In this document: positions 34,958-44,789 of the stretch, piece by piece
How the letters are laid out: each line of letters opens with the position of its first letter
Position numbering within the stretch: the stretch's first letter is position 1
NCBI RefSeq assembly: GCF_037892605.1
Contig: NZ_JBBKTU010000001.1
Span: forward strand, 4,216,001-4,280,000
Direction: 5' to 3'
Length of the DNA: 64,000 nt
Source: Lacibacter sp. H407
GTDB lineage: Bacteria; Bacteroidota; Bacteroidia; Chitinophagales; Chitinophagaceae
The notes under the pieces: generated by a model
Told to the model about the DNA's origin: nothing
Databases searched by the model: none
Seen by the model: only the letters and a program-made list of their open reading frames with translations
Program-made: the position numbers and the translations under genes

Positions 34958-37567
34958 ATGGCTAAGAATTTATTGATAGTAGAGAGCCCTGCCAAAGCAA
35001 AAACGATTGAAAAGATCCTCGGAAAAGACTTCGAGGTGAAGAGTTGCTATGGCCATATCCGTGACCTCGAAAAGGATGAAATGGGTATTGATGTCAACAA
35101 TAATTTCGAACCCCGTTATATTGTGCCCGATGAAAAGGAACGGGTGGTAAAAGACCTAAAAGCACTGGCAAAAAAAAGTGATGAAGTATGGCTGGCAACG
35201 GATGAGGACCGTGAAGGTGAAGCCATCAGCTGGCATTTGTGTGAGGTGCTGGGCCTCGATCCTTACAAAACAAAGCGCATTGTTTTTCATGAAATTACCA
35301 AGCCTGCCATCCAGAAAGCAGTGCAAAATCCACGGACCGTTAACATGGATCTTGTGCATGCGCAGCAGGCCCGCAGAATTTTGGATCGGATTGTTGGTTT
35401 CGAACTCAGTCCGGTGCTGTGGCGCAAAATGAGCATGCGGAACAACCTCAGCGCAGGCCGTGTACAAAGTGTGGCCGTTCGCTTAATTGCCGAACGTGAA
35501 CGTGAGATCAATGCATTTACTGCTACTTCTTCCTTCAAAATAGAAGCATTGTTTACTGCCAAAGATTTGAGCGACCGCAATGTGACGTTCAAGGCCGAAG
35601 CAAAGAAGCAAAACACGGCAGATGATGCGGAAAAGTTTTTGAACAGTTGCAAGGGTGCTACATATAAAGTAAAAGATATCCAAGTACGTCCCGGTAAAAA
35701 ATCACCGGCACCTCCTTTCACCACTTCAACCTTACAACAGGAAGCCAGCAGAAAACTTGGCTACTCAGTAAGCCGCACTATGCAGCTTGCACAAAAGTTG
35801 TATGAAAGTGGTAAGATCACTTACATGCGTACCGATAGTGTGAGCTTGAGTGATACGGCTCTTGGTGATCTCACACGTACCATAAAAGGTATGTATGGCG
35901 ACAAGTATCATCAGTTCCGCAAGTTCAAAAACAAAAATGAAAGTGCACAAGAGGCGCATGAAGCCATCCGCCCCACTTACATGGAAAATACAACGGTTGA
36001 GGATCAAGATCTACGTCGTTTGTATGAACTCATCTGGAAACGTACCATGGCATCGCAAATGGCTGATGCGGAATTGGAACGTACCACTGCTCTCATTTCT
36101 ATTTCAAGTAACAATGAAGAATTAAAAGCCGAAGGTGAAGTGTTGAAGTTTGATGGCTTTTTAAAAGTATATCGTGAAGACAAAGATGATGATGATATCA
36201 ACGAAGATGAAACACAGGAAGGCATGTTGCCACCGTTGGCAGTTGGTCAACAACTACCGCTAAATGAAATGAATGCAACGGAACGTTTCACCCGTCCTGC
36301 GCCAAGATATACGGAAGCATCGCTGGTAAAAAAACTGGAAGAGTTGGGTATTGGTCGCCCGTCTACATACGCTCCTACTATTTCAACTGTTTTGAAAAGA
36401 GGTTATGTGGAGAAACGTGACAAAGAAGGTGTACGCCGTGATTTCCGTGTGTTACAATTGAAGAACGATGCTGTGAGCAAAAGCATGGAACAGGAAAACA
36501 CCGGTGCAGAAAAATCGAAACTCTTCCCTACTGATCTTGGTTTGGTGGTAACGGATTTTCTGAAACAGCATTTCGAAAGCATCATGGATTATGGCTTCAC
36601 TGCACATATTGAAGGTGAGTTTGATGATGTGGCCGAAGGAAAGTTGAAATGGAACACAATGCTGGAGGAATTCTACAGTCCGTTTAAACGTGATGTAGAT
36701 AACACCATTGAAAATGCTGAACGTATTAAAGGGGAACGTGAATTAGGGATTGATGCTGAAAGCGGTAAAAAGATCGTTGCACGCATGGGACGCTTTGGAC
36801 CGATGGTGCAGATAGGTGATGTGAGTGATGAAGAAAAACCACGTTTTGCTGCGTTGCGTAAAAATCAAAGTATTGAGACCATCTCCTACGAAGAAGCAAT
36901 GGATCTGTTCAAACTTCCATTGACGCTGGGTGAATTTGAAGGTGAAGAAGTGAGTGTGAATGTGGGTCGCTTTGGACCGTATGTAAAATTTGGTGAGCAG
37001 TTTATTTCTATTCCACGTGGTGAGGAACCATTGGAAATAACAATGGACAGAGCAATAGAACTCATCAAAGAAAAACAAACAGCCGATGCACCTGTTGCCA
37101 TGTTTGAAAACAAACCGGTAACGAAAGGCAAAGGGCGTTTTGGTCCGTTCATTAAATGGGATGGTTTGTTTATCAATGTACCCAAGCGCTATGATTTCGA
37201 AAATCTTTCTGCGAACGACATCAATGAACTGATCGAAGCAAAAGTGGAGAAAGAAGCCAATCGTTTTATTGTGCGCTGGCCCGATGAAAATATTGCAGTT
37301 GAGAACGGTCGTTGGGGACCTTTCATCCGCTTTGGTAAAAAGATGCTGAAGATCGATAAAAAGAAAGACGGCGAAAAATATACCACAGAAGAAGTGGCAA
37401 AAATGCCGGTGGAAGAGATTAAGAAAATGATCGAAGCACAGATGCCGGGAGCTTTCTCAAAACAAATAAAAGCGGCTGCAAAAAAAGCAGCTACGAAAAA
37501 GAAAGCGGCTACGAAGAAGGCTGCCAATAAGAAAGCAGCGCCAAAGAAGGCTGCGAAGAAGAAATAA
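34958..37567 (+). CDS. topA: DNA topoisomerase I
   Basis: The ATG at 34958 gives 869 residues starting MAKNLLIVESPAKAKTIEKI; an upstream TTG is rejected. The Toprim domain has DEDREGEAI, and the active-site tyrosine is Y289 in ITYMRTDS. No zinc-ribbon cysteines are seen; instead the C-terminal third holds several repeats of the GRFGP(M/F/Y)V/I type, then a tail of about 35 residues rich in lysine and alanine (KKAATKK units), like histone H1-type DNA-binding tails. The enzyme relaxes negative supercoils. A strong terminator follows four bases after the stop. Confidence 0.97.
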   Translation: MAKNLLIVESPAKAKTIEKILGKDFEVKSCYGHIRDLEKDEMGIDVNNNFEPRYIVPDEKERVVKDLKALAKKSDEVWLATDEDREGEAISWHLCEVLGLDPYKTKRIVFHEITKPAIQKAVQNPRTVNMDLVHAQQARRILDRIVGFELSPVLWRKMSMRNNLSAGRVQSVAVRLIAEREREINAFTATSSFKIEALFTAKDLSDRNVTFKAEAKKQNTADDAEKFLNSCKGATYKVKDIQVRPGKKSPAPPFTTSTLQQEASRKLGYSVSRTMQLAQKLYESGKITYMRTDSVSLSDTALGDLTRTIKGMYGDKYHQFRKFKNKNESAQEAHEAIRPTYMENTTVEDQDLRRLYELIWKRTMASQMADAELERTTALISISSNNEELKAEGEVLKFDGFLKVYREDKDDDDINEDETQEGMLPPLAVGQQLPLNEMNATERFTRPAPRYTEASLVKKLEELGIGRPSTYAPTISTVLKRGYVEKRDKEGVRRDFRVLQLKNDAVSKSMEQENTGAEKSKLFPTDLGLVVTDFLKQHFESIMDYGFTAHIEGEFDDVAEGKLKWNTMLEEFYSPFKRDVDNTIENAERIKGERELGIDAESGKKIVARMGRFGPMVQIGDVSDEEKPRFAALRKNQSIETISYEEAMDLFKLPLTLGEFEGEEVSVNVGRFGPYVKFGEQFISIPRGEEPLEITMDRAIELIKEKQTADAPVAMFENKPVTKGKGRFGPFIKWDGLFINVPKRYDFENLSANDINELIEAKVEKEANRFIVRWPDENIAVENGRWGPFIRFGKKMLKIDKKKDGEKYTTEEVAKMPVEEIKKMIEAQMPGAFSKQIKAAAKKAATKKKAATKKAANKKAAPKKAAKKK

Positions 37568-37570
37568 TCG

Positions 37571-37599
37571 AAAGTCCCGTTAAACGGGACTTTTTTTTT
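37571..37599 (+). terminator. Intrinsic terminator of topA
   Basis: AAAGTCCCGT and ACGGGACTTT form a ten-pair stem with a three-base loop, followed by nine T. It ends only 12 bases ahead of the antitoxin start codon. Confidence 0.93.
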
Positions 37600-37611
37600 G
37601 TAAATTCAACT

Positions 37612-37866
37612 ATGGAAAAGAAAAACATTGAACAACTGAAACAAAAGATTTACGACCAGGTTGCTCAACTACAGGATGAAGTTGCTTTGCAGTTACTCGA
37701 AGAAGCAACAGAAGCCTACCTCTCTCCTAATCAGAAAGATATTATTGATGAATTATCTCCTGCGCAGATCGTAAGATTAAATGAAGCAAAACTTCAGGTT
37801 GAAAATGCAGAAGTTGTATCGCATGATGCTGTTAAAGCAAAGTCAAGAGAATGGCTTACGAAGTAA
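37612..37866 (+). CDS. Antitoxin-like protein of a ParE/RelE-type pair
   Basis: The 84-residue protein is mostly helical and acidic with two predicted amphipathic helices (NIEQLKQKIYDQVAQLQDEV and AQIVRLNEAKLQVENAE). It has the length and layout of small antitoxins that neutralise ParE/RelE toxins. The gene overlaps the next by 16 bases, a usual sign of antitoxin-toxin coupling. The DNA-binding region is not clear from sequence. Confidence 0.78.
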   Translation: MEKKNIEQLKQKIYDQVAQLQDEVALQLLEEATEAYLSPNQKDIIDELSPAQIVRLNEAKLQVENAEVVSHDAVKAKSREWLTK

Positions 37867-38150
37867 TATGGACTTTGCATGCAGAGGAAGATTACAGGCA
37901 GATTATTTTTTATCTGAAAAATGAATGGTCTGAGACCGTTGCACTACACTTCATCAACACAACAGAAGAAAGAATTGAACGGATTGCTGTTTTTCCTCTT
38001 TTAGGCATTGCATCTGAAAAAGATAATTCGATCAGAAGTATTGTTCTCACAAAACACAATAAACTGTACTACCAATTCCTTGAATCAAAAATTTATATTC
38101 TCTCATTATTCGACACAAGACAACATCCGGATAAAAATAAGTTTGAGTAA
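37851..38150 (+). CDS. ParE/RelE-superfamily toxin
   Basis: The 99-residue protein has the RelE/ParE fold pattern: VIWTLHAEEDYRQIIFYL at the start, FPLLGIASE in the middle and YYQFLESKIYILSLFDTRQHPDK at the end, where the last strand and the R-Q-H-P motif are characteristic. Members cut mRNA at the ribosome or poison gyrase; the H-P-D ending suits the ParE-like branch, with modest confidence. It overlaps the antitoxin by 16 bases. Confidence 0.87.
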   Translation: MAYEVIWTLHAEEDYRQIIFYLKNEWSETVALHFINTTEERIERIAVFPLLGIASEKDNSIRSIVLTKHNKLYYQFLESKIYILSLFDTRQHPDKNKFE

Positions 38151-38252
38151 TAACAACTATTCAACCGATTGCACGAACTGCCATTTACAATAACGCTCAT
38201 TCATGAGTATTTTTCATGTAGGAAAATCGGTCATTTACACTTCGACTCCCTA

Positions 38253-38260
38253 TATCTTTG
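38253..38260 (+). promoter_or_regulatory. Candidate -7 box of the TonB-dependent receptor gene
   Basis: TATCTTTG is an exact TAnnTTTG match 23 bases upstream of the chosen ATG at 38283. No good TTG is seen at -33. The site also argues against the longer frame starting at 38169. Confidence 0.5.
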
Positions 38261-38282
38261 CGGCGATTATAAACCTCAAACG

Positions 38283-40208
38283 ATGAAACTGAGAAAACTT
38301 CAACTCATGAGTATTGCTTTCATGGGTTTACTCAACAACAGCTTTGCCCAGGAAAAAGAAATTGAACTCGACCCTATTACTATTACTGCGTCTTTAACTC
38401 CGGTAAGCGCTTCAAAGACCGGTCGCAATATTTTAATTATTAAAGGGGATGCACTGCAAAAACTTCCGGTGCAGTCGATCGATGAATTACTGCGGTACGT
38501 TCCCGGTGTGGAAGTGCAAAGCCGTGGACCCATGGGTGCACAGGCCGACATTACCATTCGTGGCGGCACCTTTCAACAAGTGTTGGTGATACTCGATGGT
38601 ATCCGTTTAAATGATCCGCTCACAGGGCATTTCAGCGCCTACATTCCTATCTCTACAGCAGAGATCGATCGTATTGAGGTGTTGAAAGGTGCATCATCTG
38701 CTATCTACGGTACAGAAGCTGTGGGTGGTGTTGTGCATATTATCAGCAAAACATTTGCTAATAAAAAACAAACCAACGGCCATAAGATCAATGCTCAATT
38801 AACTGCCGGTGATTTTGGTTTATTCAATGCACAAGCCGGTGCATTTATTCATGAAAAGAATACAACAGCATCTGTTGGCGTAATTACCAACAACACAAAA
38901 GGACAGCAACTGCGTGGCACAAAAGGTTATTTCAATCTCACTACTATTTCTGCTTCTGTTAAACAAAAGCTTGGTGAAAATACAAGTGTTGCTTACCGCT
39001 TTGGTTATGATGACCGTGATTTTAATGCACAGAATTTCTATACAACTTTCTTAAGTGACACAGCAACGGAATCTGTCATCAGTCGCTGGCATCATCTCAA
39101 ATTCATGCATAAAAAAAATAAACATAGTTTTTCGTTTGATGCTGGGTATAAAGAAGCAAATGATGTGTATCGTTTTCGTAAAGCTGTTAGTGCAAACGTG
39201 AACAACTCTTCTTTGCTCCAGGCATTGGCATTGCACGATTATGCGATCAATGATAAATCAACAATAACATCCGGTGTACAATTCATCAGCCGTAAAATTG
39301 TTTCGAACGACAGAGGCAACCATGAAGTATCGAATGCAGGTGCATTCGTAGTATTGAATCAAAAGATCGGGAAAGCATTGCAATTGAATCCTGCACTTCG
39401 TGTTGACTGGAATGAACGTGCCGGTTGGGAATTAATACCACAACTGAATGCCTCGTATCGTTATGAATCATTACTCTTTCGTGGGAGTATAGGTCGTACT
39501 ACAAGAGATGGAGATTTCACTGAGCGGTTTAACAACTATCAGCGTAATCCTGTTCCATCAGGACAACGAATTGGTAATCCTGATCTGATATCAGAATCAT
39601 CGTTGAGTTATGAAGTGGGGGCAGATTATTTTATTACTCCATCATTAAAAATTTCAACCACCTGGTTCGAACGTTTCCAGCAAGACTTGATCGATTACAT
39701 CTTCACTCCTTATGCAAATATGCCACGCCAGGTGAATCTCGTTCCGGGGGGTAATTATTATCTGGCAAATAATATCGATAAAGTAAATACAACGGGGATT
39801 GAAACCGATGTACAATACACACATCAGTTTAGTGATCAGCATTCATTATCCGGCGGACTTGGTTTTGTATGGATGCGTAGCCGCAGCAGTGACACCATTC
39901 CTTCTCTCTACGTTTCAAACCATGCAAGAGAACTGATCAATTTTAATATAATGTACCGCTACAAAAAAATTGCAGTTAGTACAAATGGTTTGTTCAAAGC
40001 AAGAAGGTCACAACCAATTGCCGCACCGTTTGTGCCCATCAGTACTGATTATTTTATTTTGAATACACGTGTAGATTTCTTTCTCCTGAAAGATAAATTA
40101 GGTGTGTTTGTACAGGCCGATAATATTTTCAACCGTCGCTACAGCGATCTGCTCGGCAGCATTATGCCCACACGTTGGGTAATGGGTGGAGTAAAAGTGA
40201 ACTTATAA
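38283..40208 (+). CDS. BtuB-like TonB-dependent outer-membrane receptor
   Basis: The ATG at 38283 gives 641 residues with a signal peptide ending NNSFAQ. The TonB box region is DPITITAS. The plug domain has PVQSIDELLRYVPGVEVQSR, ADITIRGG, VLVILDGIRLNDP and IDRIEVLKGASSAIYGTEA, as in BtuB/CirA-type receptors. The beta-barrel ends in RYSDLLGSIMPTRWVMGG, with a terminal aromatic/hydrophobic strand. It lacks the carboxypeptidase-regulatory domain of SusC. The ligand may be cobalamin, a siderophore or another large nutrient; nothing in the neighbourhood decides. Confidence 0.93.
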   Translation: MKLRKLQLMSIAFMGLLNNSFAQEKEIELDPITITASLTPVSASKTGRNILIIKGDALQKLPVQSIDELLRYVPGVEVQSRGPMGAQADITIRGGTFQQVLVILDGIRLNDPLTGHFSAYIPISTAEIDRIEVLKGASSAIYGTEAVGGVVHIISKTFANKKQTNGHKINAQLTAGDFGLFNAQAGAFIHEKNTTASVGVITNNTKGQQLRGTKGYFNLTTISASVKQKLGENTSVAYRFGYDDRDFNAQNFYTTFLSDTATESVISRWHHLKFMHKKNKHSFSFDAGYKEANDVYRFRKAVSANVNNSSLLQALALHDYAINDKSTITSGVQFISRKIVSNDRGNHEVSNAGAFVVLNQKIGKALQLNPALRVDWNERAGWELIPQLNASYRYESLLFRGSIGRTTRDGDFTERFNNYQRNPVPSGQRIGNPDLISESSLSYEVGADYFITPSLKISTTWFERFQQDLIDYIFTPYANMPRQVNLVPGGNYYLANNIDKVNTTGIETDVQYTHQFSDQHSLSGGLGFVWMRSRSSDTIPSLYVSNHARELINFNIMYRYKKIAVSTNGLFKARRSQPIAAPFVPISTDYFILNTRVDFFLLKDKLGVFVQADNIFNRRYSDLLGSIMPTRWVMGGVKVNL

Positions 40209-40224
40209 CATTCATACTGCCTAT

Positions 40225-40242
40225 CTCCTCCCTGGAGGGGCG
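40225..40242. repeat. Dispersed repeat family A, copy 3
   Basis: CTCCTCCCTGGAGGGG-type palindrome in the 145-base gap after the receptor gene, just ahead of the intrinsic terminator. Confidence 0.45.
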
Positions 40243-40269
40243 GCGATTGTTACTGCAAGGAATAATTGA

Positions 40270-40304
40270 AAGGGGTGGGTTAATAAAACCCACCCCTTCT
40301 TTTT
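40270..40304 (+). terminator. Intrinsic terminator after the TonB-dependent receptor gene
   Basis: AAGGGGTGGGTT and AACCCACCCCTT form a 12-pair stem with a five-base loop, followed by CTTTTT. It separates the receptor gene from the aldehyde dehydrogenase. Confidence 0.85.
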
Positions 40305-40353
40305 ATACAAACTAATTTCTTGATATTTGCATTCCATAAAAACGATTGATCGT

Positions 40354-41880
40354 ATGCATGATTTTATTCAACAACTCGGCATCAAAGCACAGAACAGTGG
40401 CGTTTCAACAGGCGTAAACTGGTTAGCATCAACAGGTGAATTGATTACCTCCTCCTCTCCTGTTGATGGGAAAACAATTGCTTCAGTTACTTCAGCAGAT
40501 AAAGCAACTTATGAAACCGTCATTGCAAAAGCACAAGCAGCTTTTGCAGAATGGCGCACATGGCCGGCACCTAAACGTGGTGAAATTGTCCGCCAGATCG
40601 GCGAAGCATTACGTGCAAAGAAAGAACCGCTCGGTCGATTGGTTTCGTATGAAATGGGCAAGAGTTTACAGGAAGGTTACGGTGAAGTGCAGGAAATGAT
40701 CGACATCTGCGATTTCGCAGTTGGTCTGTCACGCCAATTACATGGATTGACCATGCACAGTGAACGTCCTTTGCATCGCATGTATGAGCAATGGCATCCA
40801 TTAGGTATTGTGGGCATCATCTCTGCATTCAACTTTCCCGTTGCAGTATGGAGCTGGAACACCATGCTGGCATGGATCTGTGGTGATGTGTGCATCTGGA
40901 AGCCATCAGAAAAAACACCATTGTGTGGAATTGCGTGTCAGAATATTGTTGCAGAAGTATTTGCAAAAAATAATGTGCCCGAAGGCGTGAGTTGTTTAAT
41001 TCAAGGCGGCAGGGAAATTGGTGAGTGGATGAGTAACGATCCAAGAGTGCCATTGGTTTCTGCAACGGGAAGTACAAGAATGGGTAAAGCAGTCGGCGCA
41101 GCCGTTGGTCAACGTTTGGGCAGAAGTTTATTAGAACTTGGTGGTAACAATGCCATCATCATCAGTGAACATGCTGATCTTAACATTGCTATCCGTGGTG
41201 CAGTGTTTGGTGCTGTTGGTACAGCCGGACAACGTTGCACAACAACACGTCGTTTGATTATTCATGAATCAATTTACGATACTGTAAAAGAAAAATTAGT
41301 TGCGGCGTATAAACAATTAAACATTGGTGACCCGTTAAATGAAAGCAATCATGTGGGTCCGTTGATTGATACAGATGCCGTGAAAAATTATTTACATGCT
41401 ATTGAACAATGCAAAGCTGAAGGTGGACATTTCATTGTTAAAGGCGGCGTATTATCAGGTGCAGGTTATGAAAGTGGATGCTATGTAAAGCCATGCATGG
41501 CTGAAGCAAAACCAACTTTCAAAATTGTGGGGCACGAAACGTTTGCTCCTATTCTCTATCTCTTGAAATACAAAACCATCGATGAAGCCATCGCCATTCA
41601 GAATGGTGTGCCGCAAGGTTTATCATCTTCCATTATGACGCTGAACCTGCGTGAAGCAGAGCAGTTTCTATCAGTTGCCGGCAGCGATTGCGGTATTGCC
41701 AATGTAAATATCGGAACAAGCGGTGCTGAGATAGGCGGCGCCTTCGGTGGCGAAAAAGAAACCGGTGGCGGCCGTGAAAGTGGCAGCGATGCCTGGAAAA
41801 ATTATATGCGCCGGCAAACCAACACGATCAACTATTCAGCAAATCTGCCTCTGGCTCAGGGAATTAAGTTCGATATTTAA
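40354..41880 (+). CDS. Aldehyde dehydrogenase, ALDH7 (aminoadipate-semialdehyde dehydrogenase-like)
   Basis: The ATG at 40354 gives 508 residues; a TTG at 40327 is rejected. The ALDH7/antiquitin signatures are clear: [24 protein letters not shown], the general base E in LELGGNNAI and the nucleophilic cysteine in [12 protein letters not shown]. The enzyme oxidises alpha-aminoadipate semialdehyde (lysine catabolism) or a related aldehyde with NAD+. No other lysine-degradation gene is near, so the role here rests on family membership. Confidence 0.93.
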   Translation: MHDFIQQLGIKAQNSGVSTGVNWLASTGELITSSSPVDGKTIASVTSADKATYETVIAKAQAAFAEWRTWPAPKRGEIVRQIGEALRAKKEPLGRLVSYEMGKSLQEGYGEVQEMIDICDFAVGLSRQLHGLTMHSERPLHRMYEQWHPLGIVGIISAFNFPVAVWSWNTMLAWICGDVCIWKPSEKTPLCGIACQNIVAEVFAKNNVPEGVSCLIQGGREIGEWMSNDPRVPLVSATGSTRMGKAVGAAVGQRLGRSLLELGGNNAIIISEHADLNIAIRGAVFGAVGTAGQRCTTTRRLIIHESIYDTVKEKLVAAYKQLNIGDPLNESNHVGPLIDTDAVKNYLHAIEQCKAEGGHFIVKGGVLSGAGYESGCYVKPCMAEAKPTFKIVGHETFAPILYLLKYKTIDEAIAIQNGVPQGLSSSIMTLNLREAEQFLSVAGSDCGIANVNIGTSGAEIGGAFGGEKETGGGRESGSDAWKNYMRRQTNTINYSANLPLAQGIKFDI

Positions 41881-42049
41881 GTAAGCGTTAACAGCTATAT
41901 CCTTTCGTTTTAACGACTAATCAACAGCCGATGTTCAAAAAAGAACGCCGGCTGTTTCACTTAAAAAATTCTGCAAAATGTGGGTAAACGGTATGTTTAT
42001 TTGCCCAACAAGCTGCAATTTTACAAATCGTTTTAAATCAGAAAAACAT

Positions 42050-43735
42050 ATGCAGTTCAACAAATTATTGCTTGTCAGCTCAATCTTTACCCTCTCTGCT
42101 ACCCTTTCCCTCGCTCAAACTTCCGTAAAAGAAGACCAGTTGAAAGGATGGCACCTGAAAAATCAATCAACTGATGGTTTTTATGGTATCAGCATGGAGC
42201 AGGCCTTTGAGTTTGTCAAAAACCGGAAAAGCACAACCATCATTGTAGCAGTTATTGACAGTGGTATTGATACGCTTCACGAAGATCTCAAACCCGTTCT
42301 CTGGCGCAACCCGAAAGAGATCCCAAACAATGGTATTGACGATGATAAAAATGGCTATGTAGATGATTATTATGGCTGGAATTTTTTGGGTGGAAAAGAT
42401 GGTCAGAATGTGAAAGAAGATTCTTACGAAGCAGCACGTTTGTATCATGCACTCAAACCAAAGTATAGTGGTACTGTGGATGAAAGCAAATTATCAGCCA
42501 TTGAAAAAGAAGAATACCGCATCTTCAAAAAAGCGCAGGGAGATATTGAACACGGTTCAACTGAAGCACAATCGCAAGTATTGTTTCTTCGTTCGCTCTA
42601 CAATAAGTCATCAATAGCTGACAGTGTGCTGAAAGAAAAATTCAAACCTGAGTATAACGGAAACGATCTGGTGACTTTCAAACCAGCCAACTCAAAAGAC
42701 GCAGATGCAAAATCTACAATGCTTGCACTGTTCAGGGGTTTTGAAATGATGGATGCAACCAACGATTTTATCATTAAAGAATTCAGCAGCTATTTTAAAG
42801 GACAGGAGAAAAAAGCAGAAGCATCACAAATTGCACCGAAAGATTATCGAGGTGAAATTGTAAAAGATAATTACTACGATTTCAACGATCGTTTTTATGG
42901 CAACCCTGATGTAATGGCAAGCACACCATTTCACGGTACGCATGTAAGCGGCATTATTGCTGCTGCACGCAACAATGGCATTGGTGTGGATGGTGTAGCA
43001 AGCGATGTGCGTATCATGAGCATCCGTGCAGTTCCTGATGGCGATGAGCACGATAAAGACATTGCACTCGCTATCCGCTATGCGGTTGATAACGGTGCCA
43101 AGATCATCAATATGAGTTTTGGTAAAAGTTTTTCACCACAAAAGAAATGGGTAGATGATGCCGTACGTTATGCACAAAGCAAAGGTGTATTATTAGTGCA
43201 TGCTGCAGGTAATGATGGAAAGAATGTTGACAGCACCGAAAACTTCCCCAATCCGAATATTGTAGAAACAAAAATGAAAGCAACCAACTTTATTACAGTG
43301 GGCGCAAGTGGCGATCCCAAGACAGGCGGGTTGGCTGCTGATTTCAGCAATTATGGGAAAAAAGAAGTGGATGTATTTGCACCTGGTGTAAAGATCTATT
43401 CAACTATTCCCGGTGGCAATACCTATGGTTTTGCACAAGGTACAAGTATGGCAAGCCCTGTGGTAGCAGGCTTAGCCGCTTTTATTCTTTCCTACTATCC
43501 TGAACTGAGTGCAGAGCAGGTGAAATATTGTATTGAGAAAGGCGCACAAAATCCAAACATGGAAGTTGTAAAACCTGGAGCTACTATAAAAGAAGATTTT
43601 GCAAACTTCAGTCGCACAGGCGGTTTGTTGAATGCATACGAATCTATTAAGATCGCTGCCACATTAAAAGGCGAACGCAAAGTATTAAGCAATCCGGCAC
43701 CAAAACCGAAAGTGAATAAATCGAAAAAAGGTTAA
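42050..43735 (+). CDS. Exported subtilase (S8 serine protease)
   Basis: The ATG at 42050 fits the signal peptide (ending TLSLAQ) and gives 561 residues. The triad is D70 in VAVIDSGIDTLHEDL, H295 in FHGTHVSGI and S466 in GTSMASPVVAG; the oxyanion asparagine is in VHAAGNDG. About 220 residues separate D70 and H295, against about 35 in subtilisin, so a large insertion lies between the first two triad members. No propeptide is obvious. The C-terminus is short and basic. It would act in the periplasm or outside. Confidence 0.95.
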   Translation: MQFNKLLLVSSIFTLSATLSLAQTSVKEDQLKGWHLKNQSTDGFYGISMEQAFEFVKNRKSTTIIVAVIDSGIDTLHEDLKPVLWRNPKEIPNNGIDDDKNGYVDDYYGWNFLGGKDGQNVKEDSYEAARLYHALKPKYSGTVDESKLSAIEKEEYRIFKKAQGDIEHGSTEAQSQVLFLRSLYNKSSIADSVLKEKFKPEYNGNDLVTFKPANSKDADAKSTMLALFRGFEMMDATNDFIIKEFSSYFKGQEKKAEASQIAPKDYRGEIVKDNYYDFNDRFYGNPDVMASTPFHGTHVSGIIAAARNNGIGVDGVASDVRIMSIRAVPDGDEHDKDIALAIRYAVDNGAKIINMSFGKSFSPQKKWVDDAVRYAQSKGVLLVHAAGNDGKNVDSTENFPNPNIVETKMKATNFITVGASGDPKTGGLAADFSNYGKKEVDVFAPGVKIYSTIPGGNTYGFAQGTSMASPVVAGLAAFILSYYPELSAEQVKYCIEKGAQNPNMEVVKPGATIKEDFANFSRTGGLLNAYESIKIAATLKGERKVLSNPAPKPKVNKSKKG

Positions 43736-43750
43736 TGATATTCTAAAAGG

Positions 43751-43776
43751 TCCCGCTGCGAAGCGGGATTTTTTTT
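43751..43776 (+). terminator. Intrinsic terminator of the subtilase gene
   Basis: TCCCGCT and AGCGGGA form a seven-pair stem with a GCGA loop, followed by eight T. Confidence 0.92.
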
Positions 43777-43833
43777 AAGTTTACAATAATTGCAGATGTT
43801 TGCTGTTACTGTGTTCTAAAAAAACCTTTTCAT

Positions 43834-44343
43834 ATGCCAAGACCAACCACGCATGATTATGCTTTGTTCTACCACAATTATGTAATGAATGTGCAGGAAG
43901 ATGATGTACGTAGTGCATTCGATCAACAATCTTCAGTTCTTGATTCGTTTCTTTCTTCAATCCCTGAGTCAAAAGCTGACCATGCTTATGCCGAGGGCAA
44001 ATGGACAGTGAAGCAGCTCTTGCAACACATCATCGATGCTGAACGGATTTTCACACACCGTGCATTGTGGTTTGCACGCCATAGCCCTGCCCCTCTTTCC
44101 GGCTTTGATGAGAATGAATATGCTGCTGTTGCAGATGTAAGTAAACGCAGCGTTGCTTCATTAGCCGATGAATTAAGAGCCGTACGTAAAAGTTCTGAAT
44201 TCCTATTCAACAGCTTTACTGATAAAGATCTCAATACAAGCGGCACCGCCAACACACATGCAATAACTGTAAACGCATTAGGTTTTGTTACGCTGGGACA
44301 TTTCCTTCATCACAAACGAATATTGGAAGAACGTTATCTGTAA
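43834..44343 (+). CDS. DinB family four-helix protein
   Basis: The 169-residue protein has the DinB/YfiT metal-site histidines in the helical motifs WTVKQLLQHIIDAERIF and LGHFLHHKRILEERYL. A WFARHSPAPLSGFDENEY loop follows the first helix pair, common in Bacteroidota members. The family are metal-dependent thiol transferases or hydrolases; the role here is unknown. It ends 15 bases ahead of a strong hairpin that it shares with the RNase P RNA gene. Confidence 0.93.
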   Translation: MPRPTTHDYALFYHNYVMNVQEDDVRSAFDQQSSVLDSFLSSIPESKADHAYAEGKWTVKQLLQHIIDAERIFTHRALWFARHSPAPLSGFDENEYAAVADVSKRSVASLADELRAVRKSSEFLFNSFTDKDLNTSGTANTHAITVNALGFVTLGHFLHHKRILEERYL

Positions 44344-44357
44344 ACGTTGATAAATGG

Positions 44358-44385
44358 TCGGGCCCCCGTTGTAACGGGGGCCCGA
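44358..44385. terminator. Hairpin between dinB-like gene and rnpB
   Basis: TCGGGCCCCCGTT and AACGGGGGCCCGA pair over 12-13 positions. No T-run follows on either strand, so it may act as a bidirectional stop or a 3' end stabiliser between the convergent units. Confidence 0.6.
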
Positions 44386-44396
44386 TGTTTAAAAAT

Positions 44397-44782
44397 ACTA
44401 CAAACCTGTAAGCCGGATTTTGTCATATTCACCAATGCTTGCGCAAGGTGAACGGAGCTATCATTTATCTGTCCCACAACTTACGCTGAGGGATCGATCT
44501 GCCTACCCTCCGTCATCGAACGAGCCGTTCTCAAGCGACGGTATATGTGGCATTTCAGCACGTAAGGTTTACCCCGCTACAACATTGCTATTGTAACCCG
44601 TAGGCTCTTACCCTACGTTTTCACCTTTTCCACACAAGTGTGGTAGTTATTTTCTGTGGCACTTTCTGTTGCTCCTTTCGGAACACCCGGCTCTTCACCG
44701 GTACGTTGCTCTGTGCTGTCCGGACTTTCCTCTTCCCGCTAAACGGGAAACGATAGCTTGGCTTGCAGCAACTGCGAAACTA
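44397..44782 (-). ncRNA. rnpB: RNase P RNA (class A)
   Basis: On the minus strand the conserved P4 and universal segments appear in order: GAGGAAAGTCCGGAC near the 5' end, ACAGAAA after the first third, GGGTAAACC in the middle, the AGGGTAGGCAGATC run and finally ATCCGGCTTACAGG at the 3' end. The total is about 385 bases, as for bacterial type A. It is the catalytic RNA that matures tRNA 5' ends. Exact ends are approximate. Confidence 0.95.
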
Positions 44783-44789
44783 CGAAATA

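Noticed and set aside
35287-35724. 145-residue minus-strand frame inside topA
   Set aside because: Serine-rich translation typical of a shadow frame; topA is certain on the other strand.
38169-38282. Longer N-terminus for the BtuB-like receptor
   Set aside because: It would precede the signal peptide and run through the TATCTTTG promoter candidate.
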